Shown one piece after another: positions 24,898 to 32,678 of a stretch of 64,000 nucleotides of DNA. The position numbers were made by a program, and so were the translations under genes. Where the stretch lies: NCBI RefSeq assembly GCF_018618475.1, contig NZ_JACSMD010000001.1, positions 1,178,001 to 1,242,000 of the forward strand, read 5' to 3'. The notes under the pieces are model-generated. The model did no database searches, was not told the origin of the DNA, and saw only the letters and a list, made by a program, of their open reading frames with translations. The stretch is from Exiguobacterium sp. s122 (GTDB taxonomy: Bacteria > Bacillota > Bacilli > Exiguobacteriales > Exiguobacteriaceae). Position 1 is the stretch's first letter. Each line of letters opens with the position of its first letter.

Positions 24898-25076
24898 AAT
24901 AGCAACCACGAGTTATGGTGATGAGCCATATTAATTCTATTAATAACTGTTTAATAAACATTATTATTTAATCGAAAGATATCTATATTAACTTGTGATA
25001 ATATAAGAAACTCACAAGTAAGCTGAAACCATTTAAATGCTCACTGCAGCTATAGTAGTTAATCCTGAAATAGTCG

Positions 25077-25112
25077 AAAAGACGCGACCCTATCATAAGG
25101 GCCGCGTCTTTT
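25077..25112. terminator. Terminator after msrA
   Basis: A 10-bp outer stem (AAAAGACGCG, 25077-25086 with 25103-25112) and a 4-bp inner stem. On the minus strand it ends in TTTT after the msrA stop. It marks the right edge of the accessory island. Confidence 0.75.
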
Positions 25113-25130
25113 CATTTTCATATATTCTTG

Positions 25131-25655
25131 TTAAACCTTTTCTGCCCACGCGACATCAATAAATGCATCACGCCCTGAAATAGCCCGGTCTTCTTTATAA
25201 TGTATCGGATTCTTTTTGTGGAAGTCCTGATGATACTCTTCGGCCGGGTAAAACGTGTCAGCCGGCAAAATCTTCGTGACGATCGGATCCTTAAATCGTC
25301 CGCTCGCGGCGAGGTCGTCACGGCTCTTCTCGGCGGCAACACGTTGTGCTTCCGTATGATAGAAAATGGCCGGTGCGTACTGCGTGCCGCGGTCTTGGAA
25401 CTGGCCGCCGTCGTCGGTCGGGTCGGTCTGAATCCAGTAAAGTTCGAGCAAGCGTTCATAAGTGAACAGTGACGGGTCGAACGTGATCTCGACGACCTCA
25501 TAGTGTCCGGTCGTGCCTGTCTTCACTTGTTCATACGTCGGGTCGTCGACGTGACCTCCTGTATAACCGGATACGATCGACTCGATGCCAGGTTGCTCCT
25601 CGAACGGCGTCACCATGCACCAAAAACAGCCTCCGGCAAATGTTGCTTTTTCCAA
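25131..25655 (-). CDS. msrA: Peptide methionine sulfoxide reductase A
   Basis: 174 residues. The N-terminal catalytic motif GCFWC is present ([20 protein letters not shown]), followed by [28 protein letters not shown] and [15 protein letters not shown], all diagnostic. It reduces the S-form of oxidised methionine in proteins using thioredoxin. The TTG at 25655 is chosen because GAGGGGGA lies 7 bp upstream; an ATG 24 bases earlier precedes that site. A SAM-I riboswitch and terminator in the leader link its expression to methionine/SAM status. Confidence 0.92.
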   Translation of the reverse strand: MEKATFAGGCFWCMVTPFEEQPGIESIVSGYTGGHVDDPTYEQVKTGTTGHYEVVEITFDPSLFTYERLLELYWIQTDPTDDGGQFQDRGTQYAPAIFYHTEAQRVAAEKSRDDLAASGRFKDPIVTKILPADTFYPAEEYHQDFHKKNPIHYKEDRAISGRDAFIDVAWAEKV

Positions 25656-25688
25656 TTTAATATCCCCCTCATCACACATTGTCCAAAT

Positions 25689-25720
25689 AAAAACGCCCAT
25701 GTCGTCGACATGAGCGTTCT
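25689..25720 (-). terminator. Riboswitch-controlled terminator of msrA
   Basis: A 12- to 13-bp stem (25692-25704 with 25706-25718) followed on the minus strand by TTTTTATT, directly after the SAM aptamer and before msrA. Confidence 0.8.
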
Positions 25721-25723
25721 GTC

Positions 25724-25820
25724 ATATCGTCCAAGGCAGTCCGCCTTGCTGGAAGTAGCACCTTGCCGAAGCAGGTTGCTGTGAAGTCATAGAGCCAGGT
25801 CTCTCGTTCACTCAAGATAT
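25724..25820 (-). promoter_or_regulatory. SAM-I (S-box) riboswitch aptamer upstream of msrA
   Basis: The minus-strand RNA has the S-box landmarks in order: ATATC (P1 5' side), TTGAGTGAACGAGAGACC, TGGCTCTATGA, CAGCAACCTGC, GGCAAGGTGCTACTTCCAGC, and GATAT closing P1. A terminator follows at once, so binding of SAM should switch msrA off. Core positions GACCTGGC, GCAACC and GGTGCTAxTTCC agree with the class. Confidence 0.85.
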
Positions 25821-25867
25821 CGATATGTAGTTGGTGAGAGCATCATACCACCTCGCGGCGAATGACG

Positions 25868-26026
25868 TCAATGATTTGCTTGGCGCCATTTTAATACCGT
25901 AGCAATGATGATCACGCCGAGTAATAAAATGGACAAAAGCGTCGCATACGGTAACTGACGGCCGTATAACTGTAAAAAGAACAATCCGAAGACAGCAAGT
26001 AAGACAATGGCATAAGAGCGAGTCAT
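25868..26026 (-). CDS. Small two-TM membrane protein (52 residues)
   Basis: MTRSYAIVLLAVFGLFFLQL begins the protein, followed by GRQLPYATLLSILLLGVIII and the end KWRQANH. Two membrane segments joined by a short loop. GGAGGTAGTC immediately precedes the ATG, which strongly supports translation. Not recognised; stands alone upstream of the S-box leader in the same direction. Confidence 0.65.
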   Translation of the reverse strand: MTRSYAIVLLAVFGLFFLQLYGRQLPYATLLSILLLGVIIIATVLKWRQANH

Positions 26027-26140
26027 GACTACCTCCATAACCGTTTTCTACAGTGTAGCAAGTCCGTAAACGTTTTGCGATAAAAAGAGGGAATTTCAAC
26101 GCGATAGCGAATATCGCACTATTACGAAGGGGGAAACGAA

Positions 26141-27544
26141 ATGAGCGAAACATTGAATTTGATGGAATTGACGATTGAGACCGCACATCAAGGTTACAAG
26201 GAAGGAACATTTACAGCCCGAGAGGTGACGGCCTTTTATTTAGAACGAATCGCCGAATATAATGAGACGTTACGGGCGGTCATCCAAGTGAATCCGGACG
26301 CATTGTTTGAGGCCGAGGCATGCGACCGCGCGTTTCGACGTGGGGAGCGGCTGCCGCTTCTCGGTATCCCGGTATTAATAAAGGACAATGTTGAGACGGC
26401 GGGACTATTGAAGACGACCGCGGGGGCGAAAGCGCTCGAGCATCACTTCGCCGGACGAGACGCCGTCCTCGTTCAAAAACTACGAGACAACGGCGCCGTC
26501 ATTCTCGGTAAGGCGAACTTGTCCGAGTGGGCGAACTTTTTGGCAGAAGGCATGATGAACGGTTGGAGCGCGGTCGGTGGCCAAACGAAAAATCCATACG
26601 GGGACAACCTCGACGTCGGAGGCTCAAGCTCAGGTTCCGCCTCGGCCGTGGCTGCAAACTTGACGCTCCTCGCCATCGGGAGTGAGACGAGCGGTTCCAT
26701 CATTCACCCGAGTGTACATAACAGTATCGTCGGCATCAAACCGACGGTCGGGCTCGTCAGCCGGAGCGGGATCATTCCGATTTCCCGTTCTCAAGACACG
26801 GCTGGACCAATGGCGCGGACGCTGCGCGATGCGGTCGTCGCGCTCGAAGTCATCGCGGGTCCGGACCCGCTCGACCCGGCGACGGCCGTCCAGCCCGCCG
26901 GTCCCCCATATGTGACGTGCCTTGACGAGCGTCAAGCTGTCGGGATGCGTGTCGGATACGTCAAACCGGATTTATCCGAAGAAGAACAATCGTACTATGA
27001 CAAAGCGCTCGCGCATTTGCGAGACAGCGGTGTCGAGCTCGTATCCGTCGACTTGCCGTCAGATGCCACGCTCGATCAAGGAGATATTTTGTATCACGAG
27101 TTCAAGCTCGGGATTGACGCCTATCTCGCTTCGACGTCACTCCCGTTTCAAACGCTCGGCGACATCATCGCGTGGAATGAGGAGCACCCGGAATCGATCC
27201 CATACGGACAAGAGACGTTTAAGAAAGCGAACATGCTCTCAGGTAGATTGGTTGAAGCGACGTATGTGAAGCGTCGGCTAGAAGATGTCCGGCTCGCCAA
27301 AACGGACGGACTCGATCAACTGTTTTCCAAGCATCAATTGCATGGTCTCGTCTTGCCGCACGACTTGAACTATGACATGGCCGCGAAAGCCGGTCACCCG
27401 ACGATCACGATTCCGTATGCCGTGAAACAGAGCGGTGCCCCGTTCGGGTTATCGTTCACGGGGACGAGTTTTTCGGAGCGCGATTTGATTCGCATCGCCT
27501 ACGCGTTCGAACGTCATGTCACGCGGCCGCTCCCGCCGTTGTAA
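26141..27544 (+). CDS. Amidase-signature family hydrolase
   Basis: 467 residues. The Ser-cisSer-Lys triad region is clear: Lys ~81 in GIPVLIKDN, cis-Ser in GGSSSGSASAVAAN (~162) and nucleophile Ser ~186 in GSETSGSI. These enzymes hydrolyse amide bonds in small molecules or peptides. It is not GatA: it stands alone without gatC/gatB. GAAGGGGGAAACG precedes the ATG. Substrate unknown. Confidence 0.85.
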   Translation: MSETLNLMELTIETAHQGYKEGTFTAREVTAFYLERIAEYNETLRAVIQVNPDALFEAEACDRAFRRGERLPLLGIPVLIKDNVETAGLLKTTAGAKALEHHFAGRDAVLVQKLRDNGAVILGKANLSEWANFLAEGMMNGWSAVGGQTKNPYGDNLDVGGSSSGSASAVAANLTLLAIGSETSGSIIHPSVHNSIVGIKPTVGLVSRSGIIPISRSQDTAGPMARTLRDAVVALEVIAGPDPLDPATAVQPAGPPYVTCLDERQAVGMRVGYVKPDLSEEEQSYYDKALAHLRDSGVELVSVDLPSDATLDQGDILYHEFKLGIDAYLASTSLPFQTLGDIIAWNEEHPESIPYGQETFKKANMLSGRLVEATYVKRRLEDVRLAKTDGLDQLFSKHQLHGLVLPHDLNYDMAAKAGHPTITIPYAVKQSGAPFGLSFTGTSFSERDLIRIAYAFERHVTRPLPPL

Positions 27545-27613
27545 GAACGTTGCACCCGTCGACTCGGTCCGCTACAATGGGAATTATGCGGATTGAAGAA
27601 AGGACAGATTGCA

Positions 27614-28675
27614 ATGAAACCATCTATATACGGGCTGACGTTTGATCAGCTCACGGACGTCTGTGTCGATTTTGGATACAGTGCCTACCACGCGAGACAA
27701 ATTTGGGACTCGCTCTACATCGACCGGGTCAAGTCGATGGATGCCATCAACGTGCGAGATGAAGTGAAAACAGCGCTTGCGGAACGTTATGTCATCTCGA
27801 CACAAGAGTTGTTCGTCAAACAAGAGGCGGACGACGGGACGGTCAAATTCTTACTTAAACTTCACGACGGCCACTACATCGAGACGGTGTTGATGCGCCA
27901 TAAATATGGTCGCTCGGTCTGTGTGACGACACAAGTCGGGTGTAACATCGGTTGCAGCTTCTGTGCGAGCGGTCTGTTGAAGAAGACACGCGATTTGACG
28001 GCAGGCGAAGTTGTCGAACAGATCATGACCGTGCAACATTTCTTGGACGAAGTCGGGGAAGGGGCCCGCGTCAGTCATATCGTCGTCATGGGAATCGGGG
28101 AGCCGTTCGACAACTTCGATCACTTAGTCGACTTCCTTCGTGTCGTCAAAGACGAGCGCGGTCTCGCCATCGCGCCGCGGAAAATCAACGTCTCGACGAG
28201 TGGGCTCGCCGATAAGATTTACAAGTTCGCCGACCTCGATTTGCGCATCAACTTGGCGCTGTCGCTCCACGCGCCGAACGACGCGCTCCGAACACAGATC
28301 ATGAAGATCAACCGTGCGTTCCCGCTCGACAAGCTCATGCCGGCCATCCGCTATTATGTCGAGAAGACGAACAAGCGGATCACGTTCGAGTACATTCTTC
28401 TCTCGAAAGTGAACGACTTGCCGGAACATGCCGAAGAGCTCGCTGACTTGATTGCGGACATCAAAGACAAATCATACGTCAACTTGATTCCGTATAACCC
28501 GGTCAACGAACACATTCAATACGAACGAAGTACGTCTGAAGACATCATGGCGTTTTACGACATTTTGAAGAAACGTGGTGTCAACACAGGGGTCCGCCTC
28601 GAACACGGGACCGACATCGATGCGGCCTGCGGTCAGCTCCGCAGTAAACATATGAACGTCGAAGGTGCCAAATAA
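27614..28675 (+). CDS. rlmN: RlmN-type radical-SAM 23S rRNA (A2503) methyltransferase
   Basis: 353 residues. The radical-SAM cluster motif CNIGCSFC (Cys ~110, 114, 117), MGIGEPFDN, SLHAPND and the C-terminal DIDAACGQLR with catalytic Cys ~339 all fit the RlmN/Cfr family. MGIGEPFDN and ITFEYILL are RlmN-like rather than Cfr-like. It methylates C2 of A2503 in 23S rRNA and of A37 in some tRNAs. AAAGGA lies before ATG 27614. The locus is not the usual rsmB-rlmN-prpC neighbourhood, so it may be a second copy. Confidence 0.85.
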   Translation: MKPSIYGLTFDQLTDVCVDFGYSAYHARQIWDSLYIDRVKSMDAINVRDEVKTALAERYVISTQELFVKQEADDGTVKFLLKLHDGHYIETVLMRHKYGRSVCVTTQVGCNIGCSFCASGLLKKTRDLTAGEVVEQIMTVQHFLDEVGEGARVSHIVVMGIGEPFDNFDHLVDFLRVVKDERGLAIAPRKINVSTSGLADKIYKFADLDLRINLALSLHAPNDALRTQIMKINRAFPLDKLMPAIRYYVEKTNKRITFEYILLSKVNDLPEHAEELADLIADIKDKSYVNLIPYNPVNEHIQYERSTSEDIMAFYDILKKRGVNTGVRLEHGTDIDAACGQLRSKHMNVEGAK

Positions 28676-28682
28676 CTCGATT

Positions 28683-28709
28683 CTCCCGCTCGCGTAGCGG
28701 GAGTTTTTT
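28683..28709 (+). terminator. Terminator after rlmN
   Basis: An 8-bp stem CTCCCGCT/AGCGGGAG (28683-28690, 28696-28703) followed by TTTTTT. Confidence 0.85.
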
Positions 28710-28816
28710 GTTCCTTTCTTGAATCCATGGAGAAACAATTTTCAGAAACAGGAATAGAGACAACGACTCGAGGGAATAGTCCTCTGATATCACAGGAGAG
28801 AGTGGAGGCTATTTGA

Positions 28817-29698
28817 ATGGAGAACGTGAACGCGACATGTTGGATTCGAGTCAGAAATACGCTTGGGGAAGGGCCATGCTGGGACGCTGAATTGAAGCGA
28901 TTCTATTGGGTCGACATCGAAGGGCATACCCTCTGGTGGTACGATGAGAAAGAGGATGAACTCTCTTCATCGGACATGGGCCAACAGATCGGATTTGCCG
29001 TCCCGAAAGTGACGGACGGGGTCATCGTCGGACTGAAGGACGGCATTTATGAGTGGGACGAGACGTCGAAACAATTGGATAAAATCGTCGAACTCGACGA
29101 CGCGGACGGCGTGCTCCGATTCAACGATGGCAAAGCCGACCCATACGGTAGAATCTTTGCGGGGACGCTTCACCTCGAAGACGAAGAGAACGAGGCGACG
29201 CTGTACCGGTTGGACCGCGACGGGACGACCGAACAGATGCTCACCGGTCTGACGCTCTCAAACGGTTTGACATGGTCGCCGGATCATCAATGGTTTTATC
29301 ACATCGATACGCCGACCGAGACGGTTCGGCGATATGCATACGATTTGTCGACGGGCACGTTCGGGGAAGGGGAAGCCGTCATTGACTTCAAAGAGGAAGA
29401 AGGATTCCCTGACGGCATGACCTCGGATGAGGAAGGCCACTTATGGATTGCGCACTTCGCCGGCAGCCGCGTCTCGCGCTGGAATCCGGAAACGGGCGAT
29501 AAAGTACTTGAAGTCAACGTGCCGGCGCCGAACGTCACGTCTTGTTGTTTCGTCGGGGACGATTTGAAGCAACTCGCCATCACGACGGCTCGTGAAGGCA
29601 TGGATGACGAGGCGCTTGAAAAATATCCGGAAGCCGGATCCGTATTTAAAATCGATACAGACGTGAAGGGGATGCCACTTTATCGTTACGGACGTTAA
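28817..29698 (+). CDS. SMP-30/gluconolactonase-family protein
   Basis: 293 residues forming a six-bladed propeller. LGEGPCWDAELKRFYWVDIEG supplies the first metal-binding Glu, RFNDGKADPYGRIFAGTL the substrate-binding Asn/Asp region, LSNGLTWSPD a metal-binding Asn and GFPDGMTSDEEGHLWIAHF the catalytic Asp. The family hydrolyses sugar lactones or related esters with a divalent metal. GGAGAG is somewhat upstream of the ATG. A small gene follows 12 bp later. Confidence 0.85.
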   Translation: MENVNATCWIRVRNTLGEGPCWDAELKRFYWVDIEGHTLWWYDEKEDELSSSDMGQQIGFAVPKVTDGVIVGLKDGIYEWDETSKQLDKIVELDDADGVLRFNDGKADPYGRIFAGTLHLEDEENEATLYRLDRDGTTEQMLTGLTLSNGLTWSPDHQWFYHIDTPTETVRRYAYDLSTGTFGEGEAVIDFKEEEGFPDGMTSDEEGHLWIAHFAGSRVSRWNPETGDKVLEVNVPAPNVTSCCFVGDDLKQLAITTAREGMDDEALEKYPEAGSVFKIDTDVKGMPLYRYGR

Positions 29699-29710
29699 GG
29701 AGGGAGGACG

Positions 29711-29974
29711 ATGGTGAAACGACTGCTCGTTCGCGCAGGAATTGGCCTTGCGCTCGCCGCGGTGGCCCGGGTCGGGATTAAGAAATATCTCGACGACCGC
29801 GCGGCGAACGACCATTCTTATCTTGAACCAAAATGGGATGAGACGCCGAGCGTGGACGCGGACAAAGATGAGGACGAGGTCGGTTTGACGCAACTCGATT
29901 CGATTTATCGTGCCGAATGGCAAGCGAACGCTTATCCACGTTCCGAGGCGGAACGAAAAGCACTCGAAGACTAA
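29711..29974 (+). CDS. Small anchored acidic protein, unknown
   Basis: 87 residues. One N-terminal hydrophobic segment (VRAGIGLALAAVARVGI) and a strongly acidic soluble tail (DADKDEDEVGLTQLDSIYRAEWQANAYPRSEAERK). Not recognised. AAGGAGGGAGG precedes the ATG, 12 bp after the lactonase gene, so both are in one transcript ended by the next terminator. Confidence 0.65.
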   Translation: MVKRLLVRAGIGLALAAVARVGIKKYLDDRAANDHSYLEPKWDETPSVDADKDEDEVGLTQLDSIYRAEWQANAYPRSEAERKALED

Positions 29975-29983
29975 CCTTGACGA

Positions 29984-30011
29984 AAACACGCTCAATCCGA
30001 GCGTGTTTTTT
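29984..30011 (+). terminator. Terminator of the lactonase unit
   Basis: A 10-bp stem AAACACGCTC with GAGCGTGTTT (29984-29993, 29999-30008), then TTT. Confidence 0.85.
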
Positions 30012-30012
30012 G

Positions 30013-30064
30013 TTGACAGAAACTCGGATTCCGTTCATTATCTAAAATGTAATGATTACCATTT
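30013..30064 (+). promoter_or_regulatory. Promoter with Zur-type operator
   Basis: TTGACA (30013-30018), 17 bp, CATTAT (30036-30041), then AAATGTAATGATTACCATTT (30045-30064). The last is a near-palindrome very close to the Bacillus Zur box (AAATCGTAATnATTACGATTT). Binding there would block transcription when zinc is plentiful. Confidence 0.75.
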
Positions 30065-30079
30065 AGGAGATGTTAATTT

Positions 30080-31273
30080 ATGAAACGCATTCCCATCACT
30101 GTATTGTCAGGCTATCTCGGGAGCGGCAAGACAACATTGCTAAACCATATTTTAAATAATCGGACCGGCAAGAAGTACGCCGTGATCGTCAACGACATGA
30201 GTGAGTTAAATATTGATGAGCGCTTAATCGAGCAAGGGGGCTTCTCTCGAACGGACGAGAAATTGGTCGAGCTATCGAACGGCTGCATCTGTTGCACGCT
30301 CCGTGAAGACTTGCTCGAAGCGGTACAGGCGCTCACGAACGACCGTGAGCTCGACGGAATTATCATCGAGTCCTCTGGGATCTCGGAGCCGATCCCGGTG
30401 GCCCAGACGTTCACGTACGCCGATGACGCGCTCGGCATCGACTTGACGAGCCGTGTCTATATCGACGCGATGGTGACGGTCGTCGATGCTTACCGTTTCT
30501 TGAAAGATTTCAATTCCGGTGAGTCGCTTCATGAGCGGAAACAAGCAATCGATGAGACGGATGTCCGTGAAGTCGTCGACCTGCTCGTCGACCAGGTCGA
30601 GTTCGCCGACATCATCGTCTTGAACAAAGCCGACCGGGTGTCGGAGGCCGAACTGAACGAGATGGCCGGTCTGCTGAAGACGCTCAACCCGTCTGCAAAA
30701 CTATTGACCTCGGTTCATTCGAACGTCGACTTGACCGAACTGCTCGACGTCAACCTGTTCGATTTCGAGCAGGCGATGCATTCGGCCGGCTGGATTCAAG
30801 AGCTTGAGGCGGAAGAACATACGCCGGAGACCGAAGAGTACGGCATCAGCTCGTTCGTCTATCGTCGCCGTCGTCCGTTCCACCCAGCGCGACTTCATGC
30901 GTGGATTGAGCAGTTCCCTGAGGAAATCGTGCGGGCAAAAGGATTTTTATGGATTGCTTCGCGTAACGACCTCGCCTGCTTGTTCTCGCAGGCCGGATAC
31001 GCCTCGACGCTCGAGCACGCCGGGCGGTGGCTCGCGACGCTTCCGGAAGAGGAGCGCCGGCTTATGTTCGCGGCAGAACCGGAGCTCGCCGAAGACTATA
31101 TCGAGCCTTACGGCGACCGCCAAACCGAGCTCGTTTTAATTGGACAGCGAATGGACCGTGCGCGTGTCGAATCGATGCTTGATACTTGCCTGTTGACTGA
31201 CGAAGAGATGGCGCTCGATTGGACGATGCTCGAAGACACGCTTCCGGGGAATGGCGTTGTCACTTTCTCATAA
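30080..31273 (+). CDS. zagA: COG0523 GTPase, ZagA/YciC-like zinc metallochaperone
   Basis: 397 residues. Walker [11 protein letters not shown], the metal-binding CxCC motif in [13 protein letters not shown], Walker B-like IIIESSG and the guanine-specificity NKAD place it in the CobW/COG0523 group. A CobW C-terminal domain (about residues 255-370, [19 protein letters not shown]) follows. With a Zur-type box on the promoter it should be made under zinc starvation and deliver zinc to client enzymes. GGAGATG lies before the ATG. Confidence 0.88.
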   Translation: MKRIPITVLSGYLGSGKTTLLNHILNNRTGKKYAVIVNDMSELNIDERLIEQGGFSRTDEKLVELSNGCICCTLREDLLEAVQALTNDRELDGIIIESSGISEPIPVAQTFTYADDALGIDLTSRVYIDAMVTVVDAYRFLKDFNSGESLHERKQAIDETDVREVVDLLVDQVEFADIIVLNKADRVSEAELNEMAGLLKTLNPSAKLLTSVHSNVDLTELLDVNLFDFEQAMHSAGWIQELEAEEHTPETEEYGISSFVYRRRRPFHPARLHAWIEQFPEEIVRAKGFLWIASRNDLACLFSQAGYASTLEHAGRWLATLPEEERRLMFAAEPELAEDYIEPYGDRQTELVLIGQRMDRARVESMLDTCLLTDEEMALDWTMLEDTLPGNGVVTFS

Positions 31274-31340
31274 ACCGTTTACAAATCGAAATTGGTCGTC
31301 TATACTGTTCCTTGCATGAACAAACCGCATACATTGGACT

Positions 31341-31424
31341 ACACTAGGGGTGCTTCGGCTGAGATGTGAGCATGGCTCCGATCCCTTATGACTCGATCCG
31401 GGTAATACCGGCGTGAGGAAGTGT
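31341..31424 (+). promoter_or_regulatory. TPP riboswitch (THI element)
   Basis: ACACTAGGGGTGC...GGCTGAGATG (pyrimidine-sensing arm) and CCCTTATGACTCGATCCGGG plus TAATACCGGCGTGAGGAAGTGT (pyrophosphate arm) fit the TPP aptamer consensus. P1 is ACACT/AGTGT. A terminator follows at 31460. It should switch off ykoFEDC when thiamine pyrophosphate is high. Confidence 0.92.
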
Positions 31425-31458
31425 GGCACTTTTTCTGATGGACTTTAATTGGACGAGT

Positions 31459-31488
31459 GGCCGCATTCTCATGGATGCGGCTTTTTTC
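31459..31488 (+). terminator. TPP-riboswitch terminator
   Basis: A 7-bp stem GCCGCAT/ATGCGGC with TTTTTT after it, between aptamer and ykoF. Confidence 0.85.
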
Positions 31489-31516
31489 GTGCATACAGAT
31501 AAAGGGGGAACAGAAC

Positions 31517-32110
31517 ATGAACAACCAATGTGGAACGAGCCCGATTGTCGGGTTCCGCTTTACACTCAGCCCGATGACGTCCGATTTCGTGAGCGTCATC
31601 AAAGGCGCACTGAAGGAGACGGACTTACAGAACGTCTGGCGCCATACTGATGACGTCTCGACGGTCATCCGGGGACGGAGTGAGCACGTATTCGATGTGG
31701 CCAAGGCCGTCTTATCTCATGCGACGAAGTCGGGGGTGCACGTCTCGATGAGCGGGACATTCTCGGTCGGCTGCCCTGGCGACACGACGGGGGACAACTT
31801 GCTCGACGTGACGAACGAGCCGGCGAACGGTTCGGTCGAAAACCAATACGTCTCATCCCAGTTCGCACTCTATCCGCTCGGGGACGAAACGTATATGGAC
31901 ATCATCTATGAAGAGATCGACTTTGCAAAAGCGCGCGGTGTGTTCAATGACTCGATGCATTACGCCTCCGGCATCCATGGCGACATCGAGCCGGTATTCT
32001 CGTTTTACGAGGCGACGTTCGACCGGGTGCGTGCGAAGACGAGCCACGTCGTCATGACGGTCACGTTCAGTGTGAACAGTCCGTCACACGAGGGACAAAA
32101 CAATGCTTAA
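31517..32110 (+). CDS. ykoF: YkoF, thiamine/HMP-binding protein
   Basis: 197 residues with the duplicated YkoF domain: the first begins IVGFRFTLSPMTSDFVSVIKGAL and contains VWRHTDDVSTVIRG; the second begins YVSSQFALYPLGDETYMDIIYEEID. The family binds thiamine or its hydroxymethylpyrimidine part with low affinity. First gene behind the TPP riboswitch; AAAGGGGG before ATG 31517. The stop overlaps the ykoE start (ATGCTTAA). Confidence 0.9.
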   Translation: MNNQCGTSPIVGFRFTLSPMTSDFVSVIKGALKETDLQNVWRHTDDVSTVIRGRSEHVFDVAKAVLSHATKSGVHVSMSGTFSVGCPGDTTGDNLLDVTNEPANGSVENQYVSSQFALYPLGDETYMDIIYEEIDFAKARGVFNDSMHYASGIHGDIEPVFSFYEATFDRVRAKTSHVVMTVTFSVNSPSHEGQNNA

Positions 32111-32678
32111 GTCGTGGAAGTTAAAAGAGATCGTCTTGTTGTCGATTTTATCGGTCGTCTTCGCCGTCGTCTATTTGGCGTTCGTCCACGTCGGAAATTT
32201 GTGGGCTGGGCTGATTGGGCCAATCGCCTACGAGTGGATTTTCGGAATTTGGTTCATCGTCTCGATTATCGCCGCCTATATCATCCGTAAGCCCGGTGCC
32301 GCCTTTTTGTCGGAAGTGCTCGCGGCGACGATTGAGATGATGATTGGGAACGCAATCGGGCCACGCATCATTCTCGTCGGGATCATTCAAGGACTCGGAG
32401 CCGAAGCGGCGTTCGCCGTCACCGGGTATAAACGATATGACCTGTGGGTGCTCATGCTCGCTGGCTTCGGTGCGGCCGTGACGAGTTTCGCCTATACATA
32501 CGTCATGGGCGGCCTCGCCGCACTCAGTCCGACTTATGTGGCGACGATGTTCGCTCTGCGCGCGACGAGTGGGATGCTCATCGCAGGGCTCGGTGGGAAG
32601 ATTTTAAGCGACTTGTTGCTCAGAACAGGAGCCCTCGAAGGCTACGCCCTTGCACGACAAGGACGTGCCCATGGTTGA
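32103..32678 (+). CDS. ykoE: YkoE, substrate-binding (S) component of an ECF transporter
   Basis: 191 residues with about six hydrophobic segments and a glycine-rich IGPIAYEWIFGIWFIVSIIA region. YkoE is the S component thought to capture the thiamine precursor. Translationally coupled to ykoF by an 8-bp overlap and to ykoD by another (ATGGTTGA). Confidence 0.88.
   Translation: MLKSWKLKEIVLLSILSVVFAVVYLAFVHVGNLWAGLIGPIAYEWIFGIWFIVSIIAAYIIRKPGAAFLSEVLAATIEMMIGNAIGPRIILVGIIQGLGAEAAFAVTGYKRYDLWVLMLAGFGAAVTSFAYTYVMGGLAALSPTYVATMFALRATSGMLIAGLGGKILSDLLLRTGALEGYALARQGRAHG

Noticed and set aside
27614-28675. Cfr antibiotic-resistance methyltransferase
   Set aside because: Motifs such as MGIGEPFDN and the overall sequence are closer to RlmN; a Cfr assignment is not supported.
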